Source: an uncultured Clostridia bacterium
Lineage (GTDB): Bacteria; Bacillota; Clostridia; Christensenellales; Borkfalkiaceae
DNA length: 47,068 nt
Reading direction: 5' to 3'
NCBI GenBank assembly: GCA_947627765.1
Contig: CANQXA010000012.1
Coordinates: 1-47,068, forward strand
Under the pieces are notes generated by a model, which saw only the letters and a program-made list of their open reading frames with translations, had not been told where the DNA came from and ran no database searches. The position numbers were made by a program, and so were the translations under genes. Shown one piece after another: positions 39,320 to 47,068 of this stretch. Positions within the stretch are counted from its first letter, which is position 1. Each line of letters starts with the position of its first letter.

Positions 39320-40299
39320 GTAAGAAAGACGTCAGCATGAAGACCATAGCGTCCGAGCTCGGAGTCTCCATCAACACCGTCTCACACGCACTGCGGGATA
39401 AGGACGACATTTCCATCGAGTTGAAGAGCAAGATCCGCCAAAAGGCGATCGAGCTCGGGTATATGCCCAACCGCGTCTCCCGTTCGATGAAAAAGGAGGA
39501 GCGGAGCGCCGTCGCGATCGTGATCAACTCCTTCAACAATCTCTATTTCAACACCCTCTGCAACTATTTGATGGAGATCTTCAACGAGCGGGACGAATTC
39601 GATTTTCTGCTTCTCTTTACGCCTGCCGCGATCACGGGGAGGGACATCGTCAAGCGCTGTCTCCTCCAACGGGTGGATTTTCTGATCACCCACCTTCCCA
39701 TGGATAAAGACGCATGGGAGCTCGCCCAGCTCAACAACCTTCAAGTCGTGATGGTGGGAAGCGCTTCCGCCTATTCGTCGGACTGCATCGTCGTAGACGA
39801 GGCGCAGGGCTGTGCGCTCGCGGCGCGCTATCTTTCCCTCTTCCATCCCGCGAGCAAGTTCCTGTATGTGGGGATCGACTACCCCGTCTCGGACTACCGT
39901 TTCAATCTCTACAAGCAGGAGATCGAGTCGGTCAACGGGGAGGGCGTGGTGCAGTTCAACATCGATAAGGAGAACATCGAGCGCCTCTACAACTATATCC
40001 GCAACGGGTACCGCCGCATCTTCTGCTATAACGACGCCGTCGCCTACGACGCGCTCTATAAGTTAGACCGTCTCGCGGTGGACATCCGCAAGCTCTATCC
40101 CGATCTCCATATCGTCGGGTTCGACGGGCTCTGCGAGATCATTTGCGGGCTCAAACCCATCACGACCGTGCAGATCAACTTCCCCGAGCTCGCCCGCGAG
40201 ACGTACGATCTCATCAAACAGCGGATCGACGATCCCTCCGCGCCCCCGCAGAGGAAGGTCGTTCCCGTAACCCTTCACCAACGTTCTCCCAAGGAGTAA
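39316..40299 (+). CDS. LacI family transcriptional regulator
   Basis: 327 residues. The N-terminal helix-turn-helix (VSMKTIASELGVSINTVSHALRD, ~6-28) is followed by a hinge and the periplasmic-binding-like effector domain (SAVAIVINSFNNLYFNTL, DCIVVDEAQGCALAARYL, IVGFDGL). It is expected to bind a sugar released from the glycan and control the locus, most likely through ACATTAAACTTAATGT at 26216. It is coupled to the ATPase gene (ATGA) and preceded by a GGGGGAGG site. Confidence 0.92.
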   Translation: MSKKDVSMKTIASELGVSINTVSHALRDKDDISIELKSKIRQKAIELGYMPNRVSRSMKKEERSAVAIVINSFNNLYFNTLCNYLMEIFNERDEFDFLLLFTPAAITGRDIVKRCLLQRVDFLITHLPMDKDAWELAQLNNLQVVMVGSASAYSSDCIVVDEAQGCALAARYLSLFHPASKFLYVGIDYPVSDYRFNLYKQEIESVNGEGVVQFNIDKENIERLYNYIRNGYRRIFCYNDAVAYDALYKLDRLAVDIRKLYPDLHIVGFDGLCEIICGLKPITTVQINFPELARETYDLIKQRIDDPSAPPQRKVVPVTLHQRSPKE

Positions 40300-40300
40300 T

Positions 40301-42229
40301 ATGAAACACACCCCGAAAGATTTCACGCTCGAAGAGAAGTTCCGCCTGCTCGCGGGAAAGGACGCGTGGCACACCGAAGACTTGGGCGGAAAGCTCTATG
40401 AAGTCACCGTCTCGGACGGGCCGCTCGGCGTGCGCAAGCCTGCCGAAAAAGACGGCAAAGAGTACGATCTTCCCTCCATCGCTTACCCCTCCGCAGAGGT
40501 CCTATCGCAGACATGGTCCCCCTCTCTTGCCTATACGGTGGGGGAATGTCTCTCCGACGACTGCATCGAAAAGGACGTGGATATCCTGTTGGCGCCCGGC
40601 GTCAACATCAAGCGGACGCCGATGTGCGGGCGCAACTTCGAATACTTTTCGGAGGACCCTTATCTTGCGGGCGTCTTTGCGCGGGAATACATCCGCGGCG
40701 TGCAGAGCGGGCACGTCGGCACGTCGCTCAAACACTTCTGCGCCAACAACCGCGAATACGGAAGACTTTGGGTGAGCAGTGAAGTGGACGAGAGGACGCT
40801 TCGGGAGATCTATTTGAAGCCCTTCGAGATCGCCTGTGAAGCCGATCCTGCAACGGTGATGTGCAGTTACAATTTGGTCAACGGAATGCGGATGGCGGAG
40901 CACGCCCCCCTCTTCAAGCTCCTGCGCGGGGAATTTTGGCGGGAGGACGGCGTGATCATCTCCGATTGGGGCGCCGTGCGCGACCGCGCCGCCTCCGTCC
41001 GCGCGGGATTGGACCTCGAAATGCCCTTCTCGCAGAGCGGGCTTGAAAATCTCCGCGCCGCCTATGCGCGGGGAGAGATCACCGAGGAAGAGATCGACCG
41101 CTGTGTGGAGCGCGTGCTCGCCCTCATCGAACGCTGTGAGCGGGAAAAACCGCTAAGGGCAGTCCGCCGCTCCAAAGAGGAGCGCCTTGCCGCCGCCCAA
41201 CGGGTCGCGGAAGAGGGGATCGTCCTCTTGAAGAACAACGGGATCCTGCCCTTGAAGGACGGCTGTTCCGTCTCGATCGGCGCCGAACACGCCTTCCGCT
41301 ATTACAGCGGCGGCGGATCTTCCCGCGTACAGACAGAGACGACGCCCCGTACGCTTTGCGAGACGCTGAAAGCGGAGCTTCCGCACAGCGACATATCGGC
41401 GGCGGGCGTTTGGGACGGGGATACCTTCCGCGACGCCTACCGAAACGCCCGCTTCCGGGACGCGGCGATTGTCGTATGCGGCTATGAGGACAGCGAGGGG
41501 GACGACCGCGCCTCCATGCGTCTCCGCGAAAACGAGGAGCGCCTCATTCTCGAGACGGCGCGGTGCAATCCCAATACGATCGTCGTTCTGCACTACGGAG
41601 CGGCGGTGGACGCCGGCCCGTGGATCGATCAAGTTGCCGCGGTCGTCTCTGCGGGATATGCGGGCGAGCGGGGAAACGAAGCGCTTGCGGGCGTTCTCTC
41701 GGGGAGGGTCAACCCGAGCGGAAAACTCACCGAGACCTTCGCCCTCTCGCGCGAGAGCTATGCCTCCGAACACGCCTACCGCAGTTACCGCGTCTCCCTC
41801 TATGAGGAGGGGCTCAAAGTCGGCTACCGCGATTTCGACCGCCGCAAAGAGGCGGTCCGCTTCCCCTTCGGATTCGGGCTCAGTTACTCGAAATTTGAAT
41901 TTTCCGACCTCAAGATCCAGACATGGGGTGGGGTAACGCTGTCATTTAAGATCAAAAACGTTTCAGGGCGCGCGGGTGCGGAGGTCGCCCAGATCTACCT
42001 CCGCGAGACGGACAGCCCCGTCTTCCGCCCCGAAAAAGAGCTCAAAGCGTTCGAGAAAGTAACGCTTGCGGCGGGCGAGGAGAAGACCGTGACGGTCGAG
42101 CTCAGCCGCGACGCATTCGCCTATTACTCCGTCTCCGAAGGCGGTTGGCGGGTCCGCGGCGGTGCGTACGAGATCCTCGTCGGCGCCGACGCAGAGGACA
42201 TCCGTCTTCGCGGCGTAGCCACGCTATGA
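40301..42229 (+). CDS. Glycoside hydrolase family 3 enzyme (beta-glucosidase type)
   Basis: 642 residues, no signal peptide, so cytosolic. GH3 N-terminal barrel: SDGPLGVRKP, GVNIKRTPMCGRNFEYFSEDP, SLKHFCANNRE, and nucleophile Asp222 in IISDWGAV. The GH3-C domain follows (GIVLLKNNGILPLKD, ALAGVLSGRVNPSGKLTETF), then a fibronectin-III-like tail (VSGRAGAEVAQIYLRE). It likely cleaves beta-linked sugars from imported oligosaccharides; glucose, xylose and others are all possible. It starts two bases after the LacI stop with AAGGAG just upstream. Confidence 0.92.
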   Translation: MKHTPKDFTLEEKFRLLAGKDAWHTEDLGGKLYEVTVSDGPLGVRKPAEKDGKEYDLPSIAYPSAEVLSQTWSPSLAYTVGECLSDDCIEKDVDILLAPGVNIKRTPMCGRNFEYFSEDPYLAGVFAREYIRGVQSGHVGTSLKHFCANNREYGRLWVSSEVDERTLREIYLKPFEIACEADPATVMCSYNLVNGMRMAEHAPLFKLLRGEFWREDGVIISDWGAVRDRAASVRAGLDLEMPFSQSGLENLRAAYARGEITEEEIDRCVERVLALIERCEREKPLRAVRRSKEERLAAAQRVAEEGIVLLKNNGILPLKDGCSVSIGAEHAFRYYSGGGSSRVQTETTPRTLCETLKAELPHSDISAAGVWDGDTFRDAYRNARFRDAAIVVCGYEDSEGDDRASMRLRENEERLILETARCNPNTIVVLHYGAAVDAGPWIDQVAAVVSAGYAGERGNEALAGVLSGRVNPSGKLTETFALSRESYASEHAYRSYRVSLYEEGLKVGYRDFDRRKEAVRFPFGFGLSYSKFEFSDLKIQTWGGVTLSFKIKNVSGRAGAEVAQIYLRETDSPVFRPEKELKAFEKVTLAAGEEKTVTVELSRDAFAYYSVSEGGWRVRGGAYEILVGADAEDIRLRGVATL

Positions 42230-42253
42230 CTTCAGATTGGACTTCCGAAACTT

Positions 42254-43168
42254 ATGCGCATTATCTTTGAAAAAGAGGGCCAGCCGAAATCTCAGCCCGA
42301 CCCTTTCATCTTCGCCTACGGCGGAAAATATTACATCTATTCGACGGGTGCAGACGGCGTCTGCGCTTACCGTGCCGAACGTCTCGACGGCGATTGGGAA
42401 TACCTCGGCGTCATCTATGCGCGGGCGGGGCGGAAGCAGTATTGGGCGCCCTGCGTCTTGACGGAGGGAGACGCCGTCTACCTCTATGTCTCCACCATGC
42501 CCGAAGAGACGGAGGATGACCACACGCAGTGTTTGGAAGTGGCGTCCGCCCCCTCCCCCGAGGCTCCCTTCCGCTATCTCCGCACCTTGCTTCCCCCTTT
42601 CAGCATCGATTCCCATGTGGTACGGAGCGGGGGCAAGCTCTATATGTTTTACTCCGTCAACGACTACGACGCGGAGCGCAGCGGGACGTATATCGTCGTC
42701 CAGAAGATGCGTTCTCCCACCGAGATGGAGGGCGAACCCGTTGCGGTGATCCGTCCCACGCTCGACGAGGAGATCTTCCTGCGCGACCGCTTCCAAAAGG
42801 GCAAGCATTGGCATACCGTCGAGGGCCCCTGCTATTTCCGCGACGGGGACGACCACTACCTCATTTACAGTGCGGGCTGCTATGAGAGCGCGCAGTATTT
42901 CCTCGGCTATGCCGCCGCCCATGCAAAGGAGGACGATCTGACCAAGATCGTATTCGAAAAGAAGCCGTCCGATACCGTTTACGCCCCCCTCATCGCCAAA
43001 AACGAGGAAGAGGACGGAACGGGGCACAACAGCGTCATCAAGATCGGCGGCGACTATTGGTGCGTCTACCACGGAAGGGACGTCAACGAGATCAAAAATT
43101 ACGATAACCGCAGTGCGCGCATCTGCCGTCTTGTCCCCAAGGGCGGAGAGCTCGTCGCCCTGCGGTGA
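42254..43168 (+). CDS. Glycoside hydrolase family 43-like enzyme
   Basis: 304 residues, no signal peptide. It has the five-bladed propeller pattern of GH43 with the three expected acids: general base Asp16 (QPDPF), pKa-modulating Asp119 (SIDSHVV) and general acid Glu190 (VEGPCYF). GH43 enzymes act on arabinose and xylose linkages, and some on galactan. There is no accessory domain. It lies 24 bases after the GH3 gene with a weak ribosome site and is followed directly by the DUF4965 gene. With GH3 it suggests a pentose- or mixed-linkage glycan, which is not certain. Confidence 0.82.
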   Translation: MRIIFEKEGQPKSQPDPFIFAYGGKYYIYSTGADGVCAYRAERLDGDWEYLGVIYARAGRKQYWAPCVLTEGDAVYLYVSTMPEETEDDHTQCLEVASAPSPEAPFRYLRTLLPPFSIDSHVVRSGGKLYMFYSVNDYDAERSGTYIVVQKMRSPTEMEGEPVAVIRPTLDEEIFLRDRFQKGKHWHTVEGPCYFRDGDDHYLIYSAGCYESAQYFLGYAAAHAKEDDLTKIVFEKKPSDTVYAPLIAKNEEEDGTGHNSVIKIGGDYWCVYHGRDVNEIKNYDNRSARICRLVPKGGELVALR

Positions 43169-43179
43169 TAGGAGGCTCT

Positions 43180-45153
43180 ATGGAGAGAATTTTGCCCGCA
43201 TACCCGCTCTTTGTCAAGGACCCCAATTTTTCCTTTTGGAGCGCTTCGGACCTTATCGCAGAGAGCGAAGTCCAGAGCTGGTGGGGCGCCGAAAAGAGGA
43301 TCTTGGGCTACATCAGGACGGGCGGGAAGACCTACCGCTTCCTCGGCAAGGGCTTCGGCGAAGCCGCCGCGGTGCAGACCGCGCTCGGCGTCACGGCGTT
43401 CTCCACCGATTATACTTTCGAGGCGGGCGGCGCGACCGTAAAACTCCGCTTTGTCTCCCCCCTTCCCCCCGACGACTTCGGGCTTCTTTCGATGCCCGTC
43501 TGCTATTTGGACTATGAGATCGCGGGCGCGGACGCCGAGATCGCCCTCTTCTTCCACCGCGGGATCGCCTACAACGACCTTCCCGACAACGGCGTCAAAG
43601 AGGTGCGCGGCGACGTCGTGCCCCGCGCGGGCTACGAATGCGCCTTCTTCGGCAGAAAGCGCCAGCTCCCGCTCTCCAACCACGACGACTTTGCGGGTGC
43701 CGATTGGGGATATTTCTATGCGGCGGGCGAGCGGGCGCGCCTTTTGGGTGCGGAAGACGTCGGCCGCTGGATCGGCGGCGGCAGTGCGGAGGGCTGTGGG
43801 GAAGACTACCTCGCCTGCTTTGCTTCGTCGCCCCGCGGCGTCCTGCTCTTCGGCTACGACGACCTCGTCTCCATCGATTATTTCGGCGATCACCGCAAGG
43901 GATATTATCTCGAAGATCACACGATTTTCGAGGCGCTTGACCACGTATGGGCACACCATGTCTTGATCGACGCCCAACTTTCCGCGTTTGACGCAGATCT
44001 TCGGGAGCGCGCAAAACCGTACGGGGAGGAGTATCTCCGTATCCTCTATGCCTCCCTGCGCCAGAGCGTCGCGAGCCACAAACTCATCCGTGACCGCGCG
44101 GGCGACGCCGTCTTTTTATCCAAGGAGTGCGGCTCCAACGGGTGCATTGCGACGGTGGACGTCAGCTATCCCTCCATGCCCCTCTATCTCCTCTATGCGC
44201 CCGAGCTCGTCAAGGGCATGATGCGCCCCATCTTCGCCTTTGCGCGGACGCCTGCGTGGAAGTTCCCCTTCGCCCCGCACGACGCGGGCACCTATCCCGC
44301 CTGTTGCGGGCAGGTCTACGGCTTCACGCGGAAAGAGGGGACGGGCAATCTCCGCAAGACGAAGTTTTTCGAGACCCATTTCCCCATCTATATGCTTCCC
44401 GGGGAGCTCGGGCTCTACGATCCCGCCTGCCAGATGCCCGTCGAGGAGTGCGCCAACCTGCTCGTCATGCTTCTCGCCTGCTACCGCGCGGACGGCGACC
44501 TCACGTTCTTTACGCAGAACCGCGATCTGGCGGCGCAGTACGCCGATTATCTCGTCCGCAACGGGCTGTATCCCGAAAACCAGCTTTGTACGGACGATTT
44601 CGCGGGGCATCTCGCCAACAATTTGAACCTTGCCGTGAAAGCGACGGTCGGCGTCGCCGCGTACGCCGAGCTCGTCTCCAAGAGCGACGAAGAGGAGGGA
44701 AAGAGGTACCGCGGGATCGCGCTCTCCTTTGCCGCCGAGATCGCAAAGACCGCCCAAGGCCGCGCCCATATGCCTCTCACATGGGAGGGTGACGGGTCCA
44801 CCTATTCGCTCAAATACAATCTCGTCTTCGATAAACTGCTCGGACTGGGGCTCTTCCCCGCGGAACTCTTCGAAAAGGAGACCGACTGCTATCTCGAAAA
44901 ACTCGCCCCTTACGGCACTCCGCTCGACCACCGCGCAAGCTACACCAAGAGCGATTGGCTGATGTGGTCGGCTTGCCTCACGGACGATGACGCCAAGCGG
45001 CACAAACTGATCGCCGCGCTCGACCGCTTCCTCAGGGAATCTCCCGACAGGATCCCGTTCGGCGATTGGTACGATACGGTCACGGGAGAACATCTTCACT
45101 TCCGCGCGCGCACCGTACAAGGGGGCTGTTTCATCTTACTGCTCCGTCACTGA
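43180..45153 (+). CDS. DUF5127/DUF4965/DUF1793 protein (GtaA-like, possible glycosidase)
   Basis: 657 residues from the ATG at 43180, which follows AGGAGG by five bases; a GTG at 43165 overlaps the previous stop but has no site. The order is an N-terminal beta domain (DUF5127-like), then DUF4965/DUF1793 with SKECGSNGCIATVDVSYPSMPLYLLY, HDAGTYPACCGQVYG and MPVEECANLLVM, an alpha/alpha barrel. Fungal GtaA gave the family its glutaminase label, but a location among GH3, GH43 and GH97 genes fits a glycosidase better. It lacks a signal peptide, so it is cytosolic. A terminator follows. Confidence 0.8.
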   Translation: MERILPAYPLFVKDPNFSFWSASDLIAESEVQSWWGAEKRILGYIRTGGKTYRFLGKGFGEAAAVQTALGVTAFSTDYTFEAGGATVKLRFVSPLPPDDFGLLSMPVCYLDYEIAGADAEIALFFHRGIAYNDLPDNGVKEVRGDVVPRAGYECAFFGRKRQLPLSNHDDFAGADWGYFYAAGERARLLGAEDVGRWIGGGSAEGCGEDYLACFASSPRGVLLFGYDDLVSIDYFGDHRKGYYLEDHTIFEALDHVWAHHVLIDAQLSAFDADLRERAKPYGEEYLRILYASLRQSVASHKLIRDRAGDAVFLSKECGSNGCIATVDVSYPSMPLYLLYAPELVKGMMRPIFAFARTPAWKFPFAPHDAGTYPACCGQVYGFTRKEGTGNLRKTKFFETHFPIYMLPGELGLYDPACQMPVEECANLLVMLLACYRADGDLTFFTQNRDLAAQYADYLVRNGLYPENQLCTDDFAGHLANNLNLAVKATVGVAAYAELVSKSDEEEGKRYRGIALSFAAEIAKTAQGRAHMPLTWEGDGSTYSLKYNLVFDKLLGLGLFPAELFEKETDCYLEKLAPYGTPLDHRASYTKSDWLMWSACLTDDDAKRHKLIAALDRFLRESPDRIPFGDWYDTVTGEHLHFRARTVQGGCFILLLRH

Positions 45154-45159
45154 CTGTCC

Positions 45160-45189
45160 CCCCCTTCCGGCGGGAAGGGGGATCTTTTT
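45160..45189 (+). terminator. Terminator after the DUF4965 gene
   Basis: CCCCCTTCC (45160-45168), loop GGCG, GGAAGGGGG (45173-45181), then ATCTTTTT. It ends only ~10 bases before the start of the transporter gene, so that gene depends on read-through or an internal promoter. Confidence 0.85.
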
Positions 45190-45199
45190 GTGAATTTTT

Positions 45200-46441
45200 A
45201 TGAAAAACCATGGATCCCGCGCGGAAAACTTCCTCATTTTCCTCTGTTTTTGCGCCTATGCCGCTTCCTATGTCGGCAGGATGAGTTACAACGCCAACAT
45301 CTCGCAGATCGAGGCGGGGCTCGGCGTCTCCCATTCGCAGTCGGGGCTCGTCACGACTTTTTTCTTCCTCGCTTACGGCACGGGCCAGCTCGTCAACGCC
45401 TTCTTTTGCAAGAGATACAACCGCAGGTTCGTGATCGCGGGCGCGCTCGCCGTCTCGGGCGGGGCGAATCTTGCGATCTTCGCGGGCGTGCCGTTTTCCG
45501 CCTATAAATATCTCTGGCTCGCCAACGGCGCCGCCCTCTCCGTGCTCTATTCCTCCATCATCACCGCCTTCGGAAAACATTTGGGGGAGCGCGCGCAGAA
45601 GCGCGGCGTGCTCGCGATGAGCTTCTCGACGAGCGCGGGGATCTTGGTCGCCTACGCTTTCAGTTCCCTCTTCGCCCTGTGGGGGCTCTACCGCTGGATG
45701 TTCTTTACGGCGGCGGCAGTCCTCTTTGCCGCCTGCCTCTTGTGGTTCTTCTCGTATGCCCCCGCGGTGGGACGGCTCGGCGCAAACGGCGAAGGTTCGG
45801 AGCTTCCCGCCCGCGGGAAGAAGTCTTGGAATTGGGGTTTTGCGCTCTATCTCGCCCCGTTCGCGCTCTATGCGGTCTTCAACAACGTCGTAAAGGACGG
45901 GCTCACGATGTGGACGCCCTCCGTCCTCATCGAACGGTATTCGCTCTCGGGAAGCGTCTCGATCATTCTGACGCTCACCCTTCCGATGGTCGCCGTGTTG
46001 GGCACGGAGCTCGCCTACCGTCTCAACGATCTCTTCAAACGGAGACACCTTCTCACGGCGGGCGCGCTGTTTTTCGTCGGAGCGGTCTCGGCGTTGGGCG
46101 TCTATTTCATCTTCGGCGTGGGACATTGGGCGTTCCTCGTCGTCCTCTTTGCGGTGGTGTATTGCTGTATGGCGGGGGTCAACAGCCTGCTCGGGAGCAT
46201 CATGCCGCTCGATCTCCGCGCCCGTGCGACGCCGGGGTTCATTTCGGGACTTTTCGACGCCTTCTGCTACGTCGGTTCGGCGGTCAGTTCGTTCGGCTTG
46301 GGATCGGTCGCCGACGCGTACGGTTGGAGCACCGTATTTCTGATCTACCTTTCGGTGTTGGCGGTCCCCGTGGTGTGCGCCGTCGTCTCCCTGTTCTTTC
46401 TGCGCCGCAAAAAACCGCCGCAACAGGACGATAAACGGTAA
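45200..46441 (+). CDS. MFS transporter (GlpT/OPA-like)
   Basis: 413 residues with 12 predicted membrane helices. The N-terminal YVGRMSYNANI and GTGQLVNAFFCKRYNRR segments resemble the organophosphate:phosphate antiporter branch. It may export or import a sugar or sugar phosphate from the locus. The ATG at 45200 has no ribosome site; the nearest purine run is in the terminator stem 18 bases away. The next in-frame ATG would remove helix 1. No terminator follows. Confidence 0.85.
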   Translation: MKNHGSRAENFLIFLCFCAYAASYVGRMSYNANISQIEAGLGVSHSQSGLVTTFFFLAYGTGQLVNAFFCKRYNRRFVIAGALAVSGGANLAIFAGVPFSAYKYLWLANGAALSVLYSSIITAFGKHLGERAQKRGVLAMSFSTSAGILVAYAFSSLFALWGLYRWMFFTAAAVLFAACLLWFFSYAPAVGRLGANGEGSELPARGKKSWNWGFALYLAPFALYAVFNNVVKDGLTMWTPSVLIERYSLSGSVSIILTLTLPMVAVLGTELAYRLNDLFKRRHLLTAGALFFVGAVSALGVYFIFGVGHWAFLVVLFAVVYCCMAGVNSLLGSIMPLDLRARATPGFISGLFDAFCYVGSAVSSFGLGSVADAYGWSTVFLIYLSVLAVPVVCAVVSLFFLRRKKPPQQDDKR

Positions 46442-46498
46442 ATAACGTACCTTCCGCCGATCATTTTGACTTCTGTCCAAAAAGACGAGGACAACCCG

Positions 46499-46545
46499 CC
46501 CTCGCCTCCCGTTCCTCTCCTACGCATATATAAAATAATAACTGC
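46499..46545. repeat. 47-bp direct repeat, copy 1
   Basis: Matches 46923-46969 with one mismatch (T at 46527, C at 46951). It includes ATATATAAAATAATAACTGC, the flank and left arm of the tRNA-Gly terminator. Confidence 0.85.
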
Positions 46546-46684
46546 CCTGTTAGGGCAGTTATCTAAGAGGGGTCCCAAAAAAGATTTGCGAAGGAAAGAT
46601 TTTTTGGGAAGAGGAGCAACCGATGTAAACAGCAAAGCCCTTGCCGTTTGGCAAGGGCTTGCATCATGCGTCGTGTTGCGACGA

Positions 46685-46707
46685 TATGGAGCAGGAAACG
46701 GGAGTCG
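46685..46707 (-). repeat. tRNA-Gly tail copy
   Basis: 23 bp identical to 46991-47013: the last ~21 bases of tRNA-Gly including CCA plus two flank bases. The rest of the tRNA is missing. It lies 306 bp downstream of the intact gene on the minus strand. Confidence 0.8.
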
Positions 46708-46922
46708 TGACATTGGCGTCACGCTCGTCGCTGCACGGGCGCTTTTTTCGCTTTTCTCGCGAAAAGCTCTTTTGGCTCCCGGCAGCTCCTCTTCCCATAA
46801 AAATACTGCGTCTTTTTATGGGAGCCCAAAGGGAGCACACTGTGCTGTGCAGTTTGCGGGCAGGAACCCGCAAACCTCGGACTTCGCCGTGCGTGGAAGG
46901 GCACGGCTCGTCCTCGCCTCCA

Positions 46923-46969
46923 CCCTCGCCTCCCGTTCCTCTCCTACGCACATATAAAATAATAACTGC
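46923..46969. repeat. 47-bp direct repeat, copy 2
   Basis: The partner of 46499-46545, directly downstream of tRNA-Gly. Confidence 0.85.
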
Positions 46970-46993
46970 TCCAAAGAGCAGTTATTATTTTAT
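46954..46993 (-). terminator. Terminator of tRNA-Gly
   Basis: A perfect 18-bp stem ATAAAATAATAACTGCTC (46954-46971), loop CAAA, and its complement (46976-46993), touching the CCA end. The A/T outer part gives a T-run in either direction. Confidence 0.85.
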
Positions 46994-47067
46994 GGAGCAG
47001 GAAACGGGAGTCGAACCCGCCGGAACCAGCTTGGGAAGCTGGCGCCATACCGCTAGGCGATTCCTGC
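46993..47067 (-). tRNA. tRNA-Gly(CCC)
   Basis: A complete cloverleaf on the minus strand: acceptor GCAGGAA/TTCCTGC, anticodon arm CCAGC-TTCCCAA-GCTGG with anticodon CCC, T-arm GCGGG-TTCGACT-CCCGT, and encoded CCA. The promoter would lie beyond the window. Confidence 0.95.
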
Positions 47068-47068
47068 A

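Larger units (their letters stand above)
46442..46922. other. Repeat-rich intergenic region before tRNA-Gly
   Basis: No convincing gene. It holds a 47-bp repeat copy (46499-46545), hairpin ATAACTGCCC/GGGCAGTTAT (46538-46562), hairpin AAGCCCTTGCC/GGCAAGGGCTT (46635-46660) and a 23-bp tRNA-Gly tail copy (46685-46707). Overlapping frames on both strands run through repeats and are low-complexity, so they are not called. Confidence 0.6.

Noticed and set aside
46466-46957. A 163-codon plus-strand frame before tRNA-Gly
   Set aside because: It passes through hairpins, repeats and a tRNA tail copy; no start signal or domain.

Overview
The window looks like part of a Gram-positive chromosome, most plausibly from an uncultured gut Clostridia lineage. 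I infer this from lipoprotein signal peptides ending in Cys-Gly-Gly-Gly, canonical TTGACA/TATAAT promoters, strong GGAGG ribosome sites, and an ABC-based glycan locus with no TonB/SusCD genes. Most of the DNA is GC-rich with strong G/C third-position bias. The first ~2.4 kb is visibly more AT-rich.

Layout. (1) 1-882: two small genes of mobile-element type, then a 3' half of a tRNA-Leu gene with its own terminator, read as the chromosome-side scar of an integrative element. (2) 923-2311: a MATE efflux pump with a terminator hairpin in its leader. (3) 2582-4634: a four-gene redox/electrophile operon (MarR, flavodoxin, carboxymuconolactone decarboxylase-cupin fusion, ABM monooxygenase) with palindromic operators over its promoter. 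(4) 4817-12756: a MoxR-DUF58-membrane protein-BatA-VWA operon. (5) 13010-18087: leftward housekeeping genes (SGNH/CE2-like esterase lipoprotein, RlmI-like methyltransferase, TerB-like protein, EF-G-like GTPase). (6) 18346-26138: rightward genes (collagen-like lipoprotein, tRNA-Arg on the minus strand with a duplicated tail, mnmA, an SDR/EFR1 ferredoxin pair, a small membrane protein, a trypsin-like lipoprotein). (7) 26216-46441: a ~20 kb rightward glycan-utilisation locus. (8) 46442-47067: repeats and tRNA-Gly.

The glycan locus is the most interesting part. It starts with a palindrome-flanked promoter, a structured leader and a short upstream ORF. It then encodes a 1229-residue lipoprotein built from two Big_2 domains and two ~500-residue homologous modules, a solute-binding lipoprotein carrying two InlB-type B-repeats, a lipoprotein GH97 glycosidase, a second solute-binding lipoprotein, two permeases, an unusually long (554 aa) sugar ABC ATPase with two insertions, a LacI regulator, cytoplasmic GH3 and GH43 enzymes, a DUF4965/GtaA-like protein and an MFS transporter. 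The simplest reading is surface capture and GH97 trimming of a glycan, ABC import of oligosaccharides, and intracellular completion by GH3, GH43 and possibly the DUF4965 protein, under LacI control. The substrate cannot be told from sequence alone.

A second theme is that all three tRNA loci in the window carry an extra copy of a tRNA 3' end (Leu, Arg, Gly), two of them with duplicated downstream sequence as well.
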